64,000 bases of DNA from Plectrocnemia conspersa (GCA_009617715.1 VTFK01000509.1:62001-126000); one strand, 5' to 3'. Counted from the stretch's first letter, positions 13,346-26,750 are shown. Program-made: numbers and translations. Notes: generated by a model from the sequence alone, not told the origin.

Positions 13346-14837
13346 TGTTTTATATAATCTGTTTAGTGTATAACCAATTAGTTTTCATTATAAAAATTTT
13401 GGCTCGAATCTACAATTACTACTCTAAATCTTTATCCAAAATAAATTCACAATTACCACTCTAATTGTAAATGATTTTTATAGAAAATAATACTAATAAA
13501 TTAAAGAGTACAAAATAAATGACATAACAAGAAATATAATTTTTTGAAAAATATTAATAGCGTTCGAATTGACATATAAAAATCTACAAAAGCCAAGAAG
13601 AAAGTGAAAAATAATAGAAAGCGTTAAAATAAAGCAAAGCAATAAAACGTTGAGAATCACTGATTGATTTTTTTTTCTATAATTTACTAAAAATGCAATA
13701 TAAAATAATAGTAAATAATATAACATCACAAATAATTATGCTAAAAAACGTATAATTAACTCATTCCCAAGTATGTAATAATAAATAAATAAGTGCGTAT
13801 AAATTAACTCACTACTTAAAGGGTTAATCTTCCGTTGTATCATGAGAAGCGTAAGCCCAATACATTATAACGGATTAAGTCAATCGGTCACAAACAATAC
13901 CTACAAGTAAGTATTAACCACCAGATCATATGTGTCATTAACGACACTATAACGACCATTTGAACAACGAAAAGAGAAATCTTTTACACTACGTCGTCGC
14001 TATGTCAAAATGTTTTTAATGTACAACCAAATAAATTGGCTTTCACATTCTTAACCTACAACCACCGGGCTATTTCATTACAACTATCAGGATTGAATAA
14101 TAATGTTATATACAATTTATAATATATTAGTTATTATTTAATACAATATATAAATAAGCATTAGGGTTAGTTAAATTTTTTATATAAAAAAAAATAAAAA
14201 ACCGCAAAAAGGAAGCTCGTATATTTATACGAGTGGAAGATTTATGACGAAGATCAAGGATATGTGAGACGTTTTTGCATAGGTACATATGTGGGTTGTC
14301 CGGACCTCTTCAAAGGGCCAAATAGTGTAGGTCGAGCCCGTAGACTTGTTTTGTGCAAACGTAACCGCGAATTCTTTGAATATTCATGTATGTCTATGTA
14401 CGCTGTTTGAATATTCATATAAAAATGCTGCCGGATCACATACTTGTGAACCTTTGTCGATGCTCTCGAGACACTCGTACGTCGTCTTGGATTAAAACCT
14501 TAAGAAAAAGTGTAAAGATTTTTAAGAAATCTCCGAGAAACATGAAAAAAAACTCTCTATCGGACGCTGAATAATCATGTGCTTACAGATTCTAACAACA
14601 TATTGAAAATATAATCAGAAAAGCTTTCAAAACGAATGGATTCATCTCTTGCTATACCCAACCATAAAGAGCTTTAAGGAATGAGGAAAATTGAAAGATA
14701 TCATATTATAAAAGCTAGAAATAAAAATAGCTACAGTTATTAATGAAATACCAAGGGGAAATATTAAAATTAATAAAAATACTCACACGTATATATTTGT
14801 TTATTTACTTATTTATTTATTTAAATTAAATTAAGAC
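13346..14837. other. AT-rich intergenic DNA
   Basis: No exon is supported. About 14210-14600 is GC-richer, with two opposed short frames (14254-14439 minus, 14386-14574 plus) that have no recognised domain. It could be another noncoding conserved island. Confidence 0.3.
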
Positions 14838-15775
14838 CAATGGGGGGGACAAATGAGGGCCATTGCACCGTCTTGAATTTTCCCAGAAATATGCATGTCA
14901 TTTAATGAAATACTATGAATTTTAATGAAATCAAAATATTAAAAAAAACGATCACTTACTGGCAAACTTTTGCCCCTCATCTCCCTGGAAAAAGCAGAAA
15001 TGACGTCTCTGATTCCAACCCTAAAGCTCTTGAGTTATCCCACAATGAAAATCTGAAAAAAAACAATTTCAAATCAATTCTGAAAATATTTTTAAAAATA
15101 TGTAATTTCGGTGAAATCATATTGGAATATGTAAATATATGTTTTTATCAGTAAAAATATATTTTATCTGGCAGGTGCTAGTAAAATAATATTATTTAAA
15201 CTTTTCCATACGTAGTAATATATACATTTATATGCGATGTATAAATGGTTGTATTTTTCAATGAAATTATATTTTTACTATTAAAGTGCAAATACATTTT
15301 CACCAGTAGATATATAATATAATTTCACTGATATGCGCTAGCGAAATTATATGCTGTTCTCTTAATTTTTTTGTACAAATCCAAATTTAACCTACACGAA
15401 TTAACTAAGCCCAACTTTCCCTTATGAAAGTTCTAAAACTAATTACAATTTTAGAACTTTCATTAGGTCTATTCTAAAACACAAACTTAGCTAACTCAAC
15501 TCTCAGTGGAAAATAAACGAAAGAAGAAATACAGTCAGACGCATCTCGCATATTGCTCCATAGTTTGTCTGCACTCTGAGATTACGCTATGTTTTAAAAA
15601 TATGATAAAACTACGGACGGATATGAGAGTAGTGGTCAAAGTGTATTTAAACCGTATTTTGGTCAATAGGAGGGCGCAAAAACAATTATTACTTCTCAGA
15701 AGTCAAAAATTCACGTCAAAAGCAATAAAATCGTGTCGGTGCCGTCGTAGTGGAAACGCTCTTCCCACTACGCAA
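14838..15775 (+). repeat. Composite repeat, copy A
   Basis: It begins with a G-rich run (TGGGGGGGAC), then a segment with TGCATGTCATTTAATGAAAT and TACTATGAATTTTAATGAAA. An AT-rich middle with TTTCCATACGTAGTAATATA follows, then the shared 3' half with TTAGAACTTTCATTAGGTCT and TCACGTCAAAAGCAATAAAA. It ends near 15775 in a short hairpin about GTAGTGGAAACGC / CTTCCCACTAC. A plus-strand frame from 15506 runs through its 3' half and shares peptide with copy C at 53045-53353. I do not recognise the family; no transposase or RT is seen. Confidence 0.75.
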
Positions 15776-18700
15776 AACGCAAATTTTAACATCGGCATCG
15801 ATGTCGGCTGCATGTCTTTATTTTTTTCTAAAGTGCATATGCCAATTGTTTTGAGCGGCGGGTCACGGTCAATGCGGGCATATAGGCCGGTGATAAATTA
15901 CTATAAACACCGAATGACTTTACTCTGGTTTCAAGTTGTGATTCCATTGGTTTTTGCTTTACAGCTTAGTAATGAATTTTGGCGTTTGTCTTAAATGTCA
16001 GTTAGTGACTGAATGATTGAATGTCAAGATAGTCTAAAAGCATCATCATACATTGAACCTAATCCTTTATTCGTTATTTGCTTCCTTTTTTGTAGCTTCA
16101 TTCGTGCATTGCCTTTTATATCTGATGATTGTAGATATGCGAATGCGAATACGCTACATTTGTTAGGTAATACAAAATGAAACATTGATGCGAACGCTGC
16201 GTACACGTGTACCTTTATCGTTGCTTTCAATTACGGGAGACGGGCGAGCGGAAAAGGAGAAAGTGGGCTTTATCCGTCACAGAGGAAGGCTTATAAATCC
16301 GGGCGTTGTGAAAAAAGATGTCATTATTAATCAATCCACGCCCGTCTTGGCGGCTTTTCCGCACTGCGCGCCTTTTGCCGCCGCGAGCAATTTCATTATC
16401 AGCAGGCAAAAATAAAATGCCAGAGAGAATTTTAGAAGTTCAGCGAAATATGAAACAGTAGAGATTGAGTGAGCTGATCGGTCTGAAGCATACGTTTGCC
16501 GTTAATCGTGAGCTCGTGACGCTATATAATAGGAAAAAGATCAAAAATATATTACGTTAATAACAAAATATGTCAGTTGATTAACAAAATAATATAATAA
16601 TTTCATGTGAGCAAAACCTTTACTAAATAATAATGGCAATATTTAAAAAATCAAAGTCTTAACCCTTTAATTGCCAAAATGCAATATATCGAGAATTGCC
16701 TACTATATTGATGAAAAATGTTCTCTATAGGAGCAAATAGTATTTTTTAAATATATGTGTTTTATTTAAATTATATATTGATATTTAAATAGTAATCCCA
16801 AGAAAGTAAAAACAGGGCTAAAAAACTGTTAAATTTGCCGGTTACATTTATTTTAGCATTGCTTTACCTTGTTATGCGCTATGTAGGCGGACAACGGCTG
16901 GAGGTAGCATGGTAGATAGGGACAGATCGCTGTCTATATAATGCGATGCTATTATAAACTTATTACAAATCTCAAATCCACGAACCGCTACTATAGATCA
17001 TTGTGACGATACTTTGCAGGAGAAGATCTAGCAACCGGCGTTCATTGTTCCGTCGTTATCCTCCGAACGTAAGCGAACTCCCCTGGGAGGTTGTTCAATA
17101 ACACCGGTGGCGAAATTGGATTTCGTCGGAAGCTATGAAATGCACACACGTCGATTCGGTCCATTAGACATTAATGGGTGCACTCTGGCGCTTTGTCGAC
17201 GAAATGAGATGTGCCCTCGTCGAGTGCATTTCCTTTGTTGCGTACCTCGGAGCGAGGCGATAAAGCAGGGAACTGCTGCTTCGCTTCGTTGATGAGAATC
17301 ACCAAGATTCCTTCAGAAGCTCACCTTTGTTTCGAAATAAAATTTAAGTAGATATGCAAACCTTTTGTGGAAGATTAATTGAAATGACCAATGTAATTAA
17401 CTGACTTTATTATATCTGGGGTTGCAATTAATTTAAGCAGGCATTTTTAAGTCATGGCTACGAGCTACACAGTTGGTAATTTATATTACATGCTCTGCTC
17501 ACAATATGTATTAGCAAACTACCTCTAATGAAACAGGTGGCCCTTTATAAACTAAACCATTGTTGTCCCTTCTCGACGACGATGAAAAATCTTAAATATG
17601 AACATGAATTGTGAAATATTTAGTGGTTAGTATGGTAATAAACGGTAATATATTTATGGTACAGAGATTCATGTTTATGGTTTTCGAACAGTGTCGTGGG
17701 CATTGTTTATGACGTTCTTGCTTGTAACACATTTTATTATAAAAATAATCAATATGTTAAATTGTGATGTAAATGAATAAAATCGACGATATCTAAAAAA
17801 TAATATAATAAAACAGTGCGTGGATAAAATCTTATTTTATATTAGTAAATATAAGTATGAGATGTAAAAAATGGATCAAATATGTTTCTTCCGCGTGTAA
17901 AATACAAACGTCGCGCGTCGGATTAAGCAATATCAAACAGCGCTTACAAACAAAGACATCTTTAGAGAGCAAATCTCCATTTTTTATTATTTTCATTCAC
18001 CCTCTCCGCAGGGACGCGAATGTAAAATTAAGTTTTTCCACGTTTCGCGTCGTTGTTTAAACATTTTCTTCTTTTTTGTTTGTCGTTAACGTTACGGCTA
18101 ATATTCTTCGCAGGTGTGTTTTTTCTCGCCTCCGGCAAAGCGCTTGTTAAGTTGGATAAACAGGGAAAAAATAGTGGGGGGAGAAGGAGGTGGAGAGGCG
18201 AATTTGTAATTTGGAGGTGTTCGCCGCAGAGCTGATTTACTACAGGTGGGTTTTATCACCTGGGCATAAGGTAGATTTTTTCTCACAACGTTTTGTGCTG
18301 ACTGCCCGGGGTTAACAATGCGTGAAGTGGCTAACCCCGATACGGGTAGCGCCGAGGGGCTAACTGGAGGGTTAGCTCCGCATTTAGCGCTGCGCGATGA
18401 GAGTACATTGTACTTCAATGTTATTTATTTTTATTTACTCCATATATATACAAAACAACATTATAAATTAGAACGGGAAATGAGGGTGGAAGTTAAAACT
18501 AGATTAAAATATCAAACATGTATATCGTTACGATTAATTATAATGTGAATTGTACAATTTAAAATTATTATACTAGAATTTTTTGGATCTATCTACAAAC
18601 TTTCCCGAGAAATCGTCATATTAAAACACACAAGAACGACGTAAACAAGAATGTAAAGCATAATCATGAACCCCACTTTATTTGCATATCTTTGTTTAAA

Positions 18701-19145
18701 TAATTCGAAAGATTCAAAATGTCTTTTCTAAAATAAATTATCTGTAATTTTATAATCAGAATAAACGGAATTTTAGGAGGAAACGGATTATAATATAAAT
18801 TATAAACTAACATATTTTTTTAGACTATTTCTGCGGAATTTTTTACTGGATCATGTGATTATCTGCGTCGACCGAGATATGATAAATAAAATGCCCTTGA
18901 TAATGACCCTTACATCGAAGGCCAAAACGTCAGCAAGAGGAATGAGAGAGAAATAAAGACGCGATACGCAAGCCCTTTCTTCTCCCAAAGCTTATTACTG
19001 TTAAAAGTAGCAATTATTACAAAAAAAAAATATTTCGACGAAATTACAGATTTTCTAAAAAAAGACTAAAATTTGGTTATTCGGGGACTCAAAATTATAT
19101 ATACATGATTCAGGTGTCAATATATATAAATAACCGATTCAGGTG
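15776..19145. other. Intergenic DNA with several GC-richer islands
   Basis: Islands at about 16180-16420, 17010-17300 and 17840-18400 are rich in CpG relative to neighbouring DNA and match no repeat in the window. Frames of 60-106 codons on both strands overlap each other there and show no domain, as expected from GC-rich noncoding DNA. I see no exon with flanking splice sites that would join to a neighbour. Confidence 0.3.
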
Positions 19146-19500
19146 TCATATACATATATAAATAACCGATTTTTTTTTAAATAATAACCCATGACAAACC
19201 TCGTCGAAGGCCTTTTCAAAATCTGTATATATGACGTCTACTTGAATTCCTGCGTCGAGAGATTTTGTCACCGTTTTGGTGGAATACAAAAGTTTAGTCA
19301 CAGTGGAATGGGCGGGACGAAGCCCATGCTGTTGGTCCAACAAAACTTGCCGAAAGTGATAAGACATATCTATGAATAATTATTTCAAACAATTTATCAG
19401 GAGCTGTCATCACTGAGGCTGGTCTATATTTCTTGATACACAATTTGTCACAATTTTTATGAATAGGGGTGACTTTTGTGCATTTCCATAGATCAGGAAA
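19146..19500 (-). mobile_element. Non-LTR retrotransposon RT fragment
   Basis: Minus-strand translation gives KCTKVTPIHKN near 19460-19490, IKKYRPASVMTAPDKLFEI near 19385-19435 (family form YRPISLLSxxSKIFE), then QHGLRPAHSTVTKLL near 19290-19345 and VDVIYTDFEKAFDEVCHGLL near 19180-19240, the RT catalytic block A. This is the N-terminal half of a jockey-type RT. The piece is followed at once by a fragment in the opposite orientation (19545-19975). Confidence 0.85.
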
Positions 19501-19544
19501 TGATGATGTCTTGAGAATTAGATCAAAAATACATCAATACGTAA

Positions 19545-19975
19545 AATATTAAGGGGTAATTGTAGACAAAACATTTAATTTTAAGGAACACCGTAATAAC
19601 ATAATCAAAAAAAATAGTAGAAAAATAAGTATATCATCTAGGAGGAGAAATATATTAAGCATAAATACAAAAAAAATAATCTATAATAGTATTTTATTGC
19701 CCCACTTTAATTATTGTATAAAAATATTATAAATGCTTAATAAATAAGGTAAGACGATATTGCAAAAAAATACAAAATATGACAATGAGACTAGTTTTAA
19801 ATAAAAATAGATTTACCAGGTTGGATATTTAAGAAATATTGAAGATGAATGTTTTAGTATATATGTATTTATAAGTTAGAAAATAAGTATTTATGTCCTA
19901 ATATTACTATTCCAGATGTTTATGAAAAAAATATTTTAAAAAACTTAAAAAGCAAATGCTATTTAATAAATATTC
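19545..19975 (+). mobile_element. Non-LTR retrotransposon RT fragment (C-terminal part)
   Basis: Plus-strand frame reads YLGVIVDKTFNFKEHRNNII, RRRNILSINTKKIIYNSILLPHFNYCI, then further downstream LVLNKNRFTRLDI-like residues, the usual thumb and connection of these RTs. It matches 59770-59990 (LPYFNYC) and inverted 45400-45560. Stops and small deletions break it. Confidence 0.75.
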
Positions 19976-20534
19976 TTACTTGTTGAAATTATGATGTTTC
20001 ATATTTCACAAAAATTTCCTTACTGCATCTTCTTCTACATCTTGGATTTTACAAACTGCTGATCTTAAGCATTTTTGGGTTCCACATCACAATCGGTGAA
20101 CCAAAGAGTTTAATAAACATTAGGTTTGTAGTATGGTTAATAAGTAAGCTGGACCAAGTATCTGTAATAGTGAAATTCATACAATTATATTATTTTTAAA
20201 TTTCTAAGTCCTTCACAGTTTTTAAACACTTTATTAGTAGATTTAAATCTGATGGAATACACCGTCCATTATTGTCAACGTAATCTCTAAACGGATTATT
20301 TGCTTCATATGTGCACTCTCTGTTATCGTTATTGATGACTTTTTATTTATTTTAATGTAAAAATGTTCTATTGTATTCTGTTGACATTTTTCACTTAACC
20401 ATATTTGAAAAAATAATTCAATTTACTAATTGAATAAAATATAGGTAACAATAGAATAGATAATATTTAAAAAATAAGAGTGCGCGTCCGTTTATGTCAC
20501 TTGACAATATTAGACTAAAATCTGAAACAGAACT
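19976..20534. other. AT-rich intergenic DNA
   Basis: Probably degraded retrotransposon sequence, since it continues from the preceding RT fragment, but I cannot recognise motifs in it. Confidence 0.3.
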
Positions 20535-20830
20535 CATTTTTTTTGCCACGTGATTTTTGCGCAACACATAAAAGTAAATTTGACAGCTGCGAAACGACCA
20601 TTTACTGTTCAAACCCAAACCTAACCCAATGAAAGTTTTAAAACTAATTATAGTGTCTAAAGGTCAAGGCCAAGTACATCTCTCAGAAGAAAATAAGTGG
20701 AAGAAGTACAGACAGATGTCGCGTCTCGCATATTGCTACATAGTTAGTCTGCACTTATGTAACCACGCAAAACATCCAAAGTTATGTTTGAACCATGTGC
20801 CTTGCACGTCAACATCTTAATAAATAAACG
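20535..20830 (+). repeat. Composite repeat, partial copy (3' half, truncated)
   Basis: Carries TTTGACAGCTGCGAAACG near 20579, CAAACCCAAACCTAACCCAA near 20610, TGAAAGTTTTAAAACTAATT near 20629 and a TCGCGTCTCGCATATTGCTA block near 20718, then diverges. The fold-back end is absent. Confidence 0.7.
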
Positions 20831-22424
20831 TTCATCATACACCAATAGCGCTCAGCGTTGACTGTTATAGTCCGACCTTCATCGTTTTAAAAAAATTTAA
20901 GTCCAATAACGCCGCCTGACCACAATGCGCACCAGTCACTTCTGGGCATGTAATGATCTCTCATGTATTACGTGAGAATTTTTCTCGCACCATATGCGGT
21001 AATTTTGCTTTTTTACATTAATAAGTACACTTAAAATATGTATTATTAAATTTTAAAAGAACAAATAAGAAAAATAAAAAGCATGTTAAATGAAAATAAA
21101 AATAACAGTTATATAGTGATATTGTGTATATATATTATTTATTAACTTAATTTTATTTGATTATGAATTCATTATAAAAATATTTTTTAATTTCTTTGCA
21201 ATTATTTCTAGTTGATTTTGGTAAATCATTAAAGGTTTTAAATGTAATATATAAAAAAATTGACCATAATATTTACGTAAGTTTCTATGCACATTTCTGT
21301 AAAGCAATTGAACAATTTTAATGCGTTGAGCGATCCATTTCATAAATGTGCTGCTGCAAATTAACATTTTACACTTTAAACACGCGTGATTATTGACAGC
21401 TGTCTGATTTACAGTGCTGCCAACATTGGAAACTCAAATCGGATCACTCTATAAGTGTATGTATAGCATGTGTGTTTGAATATGAGCATATCTGTATGTA
21501 TATAGTGTATACAAAAATAATATATACAATACATGTAGTTTGCTACATGTTTGAAAACATTACTGGTACTCTATATTTCTTTTGCCATTGGAGCGAACCA
21601 CTGTCGTGGTCTATACAAATATAAATATGCTGTTAAACAGAGCTTTTCAAATAAATACATCAACCTCAGCTGGCACTTTTTGTCGGTCGGCGGTGGTTTC
21701 GGCGCTCGCCGCAAATTCGCGCCAGGGCTGTCCAACTATCCATCGGCGTCGCGCTGCCACAAATCACGCCCCGCGCGAGATTTATATATATCGCGTTCGC
21801 AATTAACGAAATAATAAAACGATGATAATAATTAATAGTCGGCGCTTTCGGAAAGGTATAATCTGCCAATAAAACAGTTATTGGACCCGGCTCGGGTTAT
21901 TAACGACCGCATTGTGTTGTCGGCAGTGGCGTTATGGTTTTTGCAAAAATTTATGCATCGCCGTTTTATTATTGTTAAATTATAGCGGCCATTGTGCCGA
22001 AACAATGGCGCGGGTCGCTAACGAGCCTCCGCGGAAAAACGACGTCGACAATGAATGCGGCCCTGTGCAGCAGAGGAGGCGACACAAATTGGTCGGCGTC
22101 ATTGTTTGCCAAGGCGAAAACTTATGCGAGCCGCTTCAAACTATGGGGGAGCTTTTCGTTCGTAAATAGTGCACAATTGCGACGGGGAGGTTTTGTTTAT
22201 ATATGTATGTAGATAGAGATAGAACTTTAATGGTGGTGACTCAAAAGAGACGCTTGTTATCATTGTTATGGACCCAGGAGCATTCAATGAAATTTAACTT
22301 TTAATCAAACGTAGTGTATTAGAGTTCTACTGTTGTGTGTTCTACACACATAGTAAGAAATAAAATTCTTCTAATTTGAATAATTAGTATTAATCAAATC
22401 TAAGTGTTAAATACTTGACGGTGA
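20831..22424. other. Intergenic DNA with a GC-rich, CpG-rich island
   Basis: About 21650-22200 is the most GC-rich stretch of the first 26 kb. It has overlapping frames on both strands (for example 21551-21869 and 21912-22212), none with a recognisable domain. It may be a CpG-rich regulatory element or promoter. No TATA, splice donor or coding exon can be tied to it. Confidence 0.3.
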
Positions 22425-22690
22425 ATCTGCGCCGTGCATACTGATTTCGAAAAAGGCTTTGACAGAGTTTTTAATGTGTTATTAAAAAGAAAATTTTCGG
22501 ACCTCTATTACTCAGATTATTTGATTATTCCTGAGTTATTTGAGCGATCGTAGACAGTTCGTAACATATGGTGGCCGATTATCGGAAAAATATATCACTC
22601 CTTTGCCTCAAGGCCTACTCCATTTGCTCATTTATTATTTAATAATTATATATATACAGCAGTTACAAATTCTAGTTTTATTTAATAAAT
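22425..22690 (+). mobile_element. Non-LTR retrotransposon RT fragment
   Basis: Plus strand encodes VHTDFEKGFDRVFNVLLKRK near 22435-22495 (RT block A), then a FERS-xx-RQFVTYGGRLSEKYITPL-type stretch across a frame change near 22540-22605 (block with family form VPQGS following). It is broken before the YADD box. It belongs to the same broad family as the 19146-19500 fragment. Confidence 0.75.
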
Positions 22691-22894
22691 AAAAAAATTG
22701 CTTAGATTAATTCAATCTGTTGTCACGTTTTGCCCATTGTAACGTAAAAACACATTTTCACTTTCGTTCTTGGGCAGATCTGCAGGTGGGCATATTGGCC
22801 GGTGGGAAATTACTTTGCCCACTGACACAAAATCTGTCTGCTTATTTATTTTTTATTAATTTATTGAGCAAATATAGCTATATACCTAATTGTA

Positions 22895-23400
22895 TGGGAA
22901 AAGATTTATAATCTTTGTTTCTTCCTTCTTGGGCGTCCTCTGAAAGCTGCCCTAATGGTAACACAGCATGATTTTCTCCGTGAATCACTATCTTATGGAC
23001 AGAAGCAGGCATGTAATACTTGTCTTTTCATAACCTCCAATTTTTTTTAAATCTATATGTTTTCCACTTGCCATTGTTTGTAAAATAATGTAAAATCCCT
23101 TTTGTATTCCTGCCATATTCGCACTACATGAGTAGTTAACAAAGAATCGTCTTGTAGTATTTCCATCGTTAAAATTACTACTACCTTGATGAAGTTTATC
23201 AATGATAAGGCCAAGGTAGTCTCTAAATTTCTATTGAATAGCTGTTTTTCTTGTTTCTTCTTCTCCGCCATTTCATGAATTCCAAGATATAAGAAATATG
23301 TAAAATACACTCCATCCTCTCCCAGCTGCCCCCCTCCCTCCCTAATGAATACTGAAAGGTAGCCATTTTCTGTGTGTCTGATGTAGTTGATCAAGTATGG
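22895..23400 (-). mobile_element. Transposon-derived coding remnant (unnamed family)
   Basis: An open minus-strand frame at about 22895-23020 reads YYMPASVHKIVIHGE, then VLPLGQLSEDAQEGRNKDYK. A second frame at 23053-23394 covers a region with TTHVVRIWQEYKRDFTLFYK. I recall the MPxSVHK / GxLSEEAQEARNKDF pattern from many arthropod and cnidarian hypothetical proteins of multicopy, transposon-like kind, but I cannot name the superfamily with certainty. The two frames are separated by a stop and a frame change at about 23040-23060, so this copy is not functional. A host gene fragment is a less likely alternative. Confidence 0.5.
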
Positions 23401-26150
23401 ATTTCTTTATTTCTAAGATGATGAAACAAGCAATCTGCATTAGTGGTGCAAATGTTGGATATAAATTTTGGCGAAGATGGTACATACATACATATATCCA
23501 AAGATAGAGTTTGTAATCGTAAATCTTAGTAATCTGCGAAATTTTATGTGAAGCAATTTTGACTTTTGGGTACAAATGAACAGCAGCCAAATTTGTTCCA
23601 AAACTGTAAATAAAAAAATGTTGAGCAAGTTTTACATACATCACTGAATACCCAGATTCCAATGTCATAACAATTGAAGCGCCCTAAAAAGCCAAGACCA
23701 AAAAAAAAAAAAAGTTCGTCAAGTTTGATCTAATGTTAATGTTATTTGATTATATTGCATTAGTATAATCAAAGAAAATTTCTGAAATTGTGGGTAAGCG
23801 CTTCACTACTAATCCGTGATTTTTAGACAAATACCAAACAATATTTTCCTGTAGCTGCAGATGAAGAGGACATTTAAAAGTCAAAGTTTTCGTCCATAGA
23901 GAAAACAATCGAATGAATCAAGAGGCCACTGACTCCAACGCATCATGTGACAACTTGTTTGTGTGGCATGACCTAAGAAAATCTTCTAGTTGAACCATAA
24001 TTTATTGTGGTTCAATATACCAAATTTTGTTTTTATGTACTATAATTTAATTTACCGATATTGCTTCCATTTTATTGTTTAATGATTTATCCTGTTTTTT
24101 TTTAATACATTTAAATTACTTCCCATATTAACTTTTTCATAAACCGCAATATCTTTATATAGAAAAATACAAGACTTGTGTGCAAATAGCTCGTGGAACG
24201 CACGGGCTAATATTTTAAGATTCATTTTTGCATACAAACACCATCGTGATGCCGCAGCTATGGTATTTACTGTAATAAAAAGACCAAATAATGTACATAT
24301 TTCACAAATACTTTGCAGATTGAAAAAAAATCAACTTTGTTAAATTATAAAATTAGCAGAAAATATATTTTTAAGTAATTTTATAATATATATATTATTT
24401 ACATCTGAGTCTCAAGTCTTTGGATTTATTTAGAAACTGTTTGAATCCCATATTTCGTATTTTCTATATAACATTAGTAATTTCTATATAACGTATTTCT
24501 ATATAACAACAAATAGGCTCCTTCTCGCATCCGAACTACACGGACGCCAACGTTATAGGAACGAGCGAAAACTCGCACTTGGGTTTGTGTAAGCATCTTG
24601 TCCGTAACAAAAGTTTTTCTGGGCAAGACCCAAATAAATCAAAACAAGCGTCATAAAACTGATTAATCTGTTTACGTTCGATTTACTACGAATCAGCGGG
24701 TTTCATCAGCGTACCAAACAGTTAAGCATATTCATGCAGACGTCCATTAGCCCTACTTAAACAAAAAATAAGGGTCCACGCCGGATATCTCCACCGAGCA
24801 GGTTGCATACCCAAATTTCACATTCCAGAAAAGTATGACCAGGGCCGGATATAGATGTAGTGAGGCACTTGTGAGCTCCCTCAAAACCCCTAATGTATGA
24901 GTAGAGGAAAACGGAATGGTATACTAATTGAAACAATAAAAAAGACACAAAATTATATAACTGTGATAGTAGTAGTAGTAGTAGTAGTAGTAATAATAAT
25001 AAAAAAATACTAAAGGACATAAGATGTTATTATTAAATACAATAAGTCAAGATTACTTTAATTACCAATTTTTTAAGAGTTAATCAAAATGTATTTGTCA
25101 TATTGTTTATAAGTCTGTCACTTACTTAATTATTTTTTATTTTTTTCAGACTTGAAAAAGACCTTTCACCTGAACAGTTAGTAACCATTAAGCTAAGAAA
25201 CAGCTGTAATATTACTTCTACATTGGGAAAGGCCATCTGCAATTTTTTCTTAATATATAATTTGGTACAGGTGTGTGTGAACAGGTGACCCTTTTCTGTG
25301 GACCTTTTCTGTGGACATGGAAGTGCAAAAGTTCATTAGTTAGTTTCAGATCAACATATTCCATGTATGCTTCCACTAACGGTTCAGGAAATATACAATA
25401 AAAACATAACTATATAATTTATAGCTTCTTCTTCGTCCATTATTTTATCAATTAATTAAATTAAATGTGTTACAACTGACAATCTTTTTAAATTGAAGAA
25501 CCGATCTCATAGATTTTATGCAAAAGACAGTTAAATAATTATTTCAATTGTACTGAAATAAAATGTAAATGCATTGCACAGTAAAAATGTATTAACGCGA
25601 AAGACAAACTTTGCGATTATAGTATTTAGAAAAGATAAGCCAAATAGATTTTATAAACTTTTAATACCATAAATAAACTTATATACACACATAAATGGAT
25701 ATAATAAAACAACATAATTTTCGCATAAAGAACATTAAATTCATCTCCATCAAAGAAAATCAATATAGATACAAGACTGTAAATATTGTTACATTAAAAC
25801 GACAAGCGTTAGAAAACTCTTCAAAATTTACAATATTTCACCATTACAGAATAATATTACATATTTATATATATGGATTTTTTATACTTCAGTTTCAATT
25901 AATTTTATAATAAACTAAGAATATCGTTAAAATTATGACTAACGTATTGCATCATCAACGTTCGTAAAACACTTCTTCATCGGACAAATTTCACAGAACT
26001 CTTCGAACAACCACCGTGAAGTCAAAAGCTCAATTCCTCACAAAATCTACGTTTTTTTCACTAGAATTATTTATAAATATAATAGACGTGGCTATCATCG
26101 AAAGCTCAAAGTAAAAAAGACAACACACAACTTTGCAAAACAATTAAATA
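23401..26150. other. Intergenic DNA downstream of STAM
   Basis: No coding exon is supported. Contains a TAG trinucleotide microsatellite near 24966-25003 and a CpG-richer patch at about 24510-24780 without frames of note. AT-rich elsewhere. The 3' UTR of STAM probably ends near the TTTATT (AATAAA on the minus strand) at about 26157 or at another of several such signals. Confidence 0.35.
24966..25003. repeat. (TAG)n/(TAA)n microsatellite
   Basis: About eight consecutive TAG units are followed by TAA units. On the minus strand this yields an artificial poly-Leu run in a spurious frame (24757-25020). Confidence 0.9.
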
Positions 26151-26750
26151 ATAAATTTATTATTAATAATAAAATTTTGTTCATTGTGAATTGTTTATAC
26201 AATATAATAATATAAAAAGCACTGTAATTTAATCACTTTTTGTTTATAAATTATTTTATACATACAAACAATAATAACTTAAATAACATCAATTGCACTT
26301 ACACAATTTAGGACACTGTACACGTTAAGATAGTATAAGATCGATTATCATTCTGCAGTCCATTTATATATAAAGTAATAAGATAATATACAAAATATTC
26401 AGTGTCGTTTAATCATGATGCAAAGATAATATTCAGCGTGCTAGGGTTTAACATAATAAATTAAATGGCTGTCTTATATTTTTTTTTGTGTTATTATTAC
26501 ACATGGTGCATCAACCGTACAATATTAACTAAATGCACATCTCTCAATCAGCAACCGATTGAACCATCGGGGTAGTTTTGAAGTAGCAGCAGCTTCATTC
26601 GACCGTTGGAACCAATGTAAACGAAATGGAATGATTACTTAAAATATTGAAGTCAAATACAAGGCAATGATCCACAGGGTATATATCACAATATGAGGAA
26701 GCAGTCAACTTCAATCATGTACTATTAATGCTTATTGCGATAAGACGTTT

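Noticed and set aside
18098..18418. 106-codon minus-strand frame in a GC-rich patch
   Set aside because: Overlaps several frames on the other strand, shows no domain and no splice context; such frames are expected by chance in GC-rich DNA.
24757..25020. Leu-rich peptide on the minus strand
   Set aside because: The Leu run is the translation of a TAG/TAA microsatellite.
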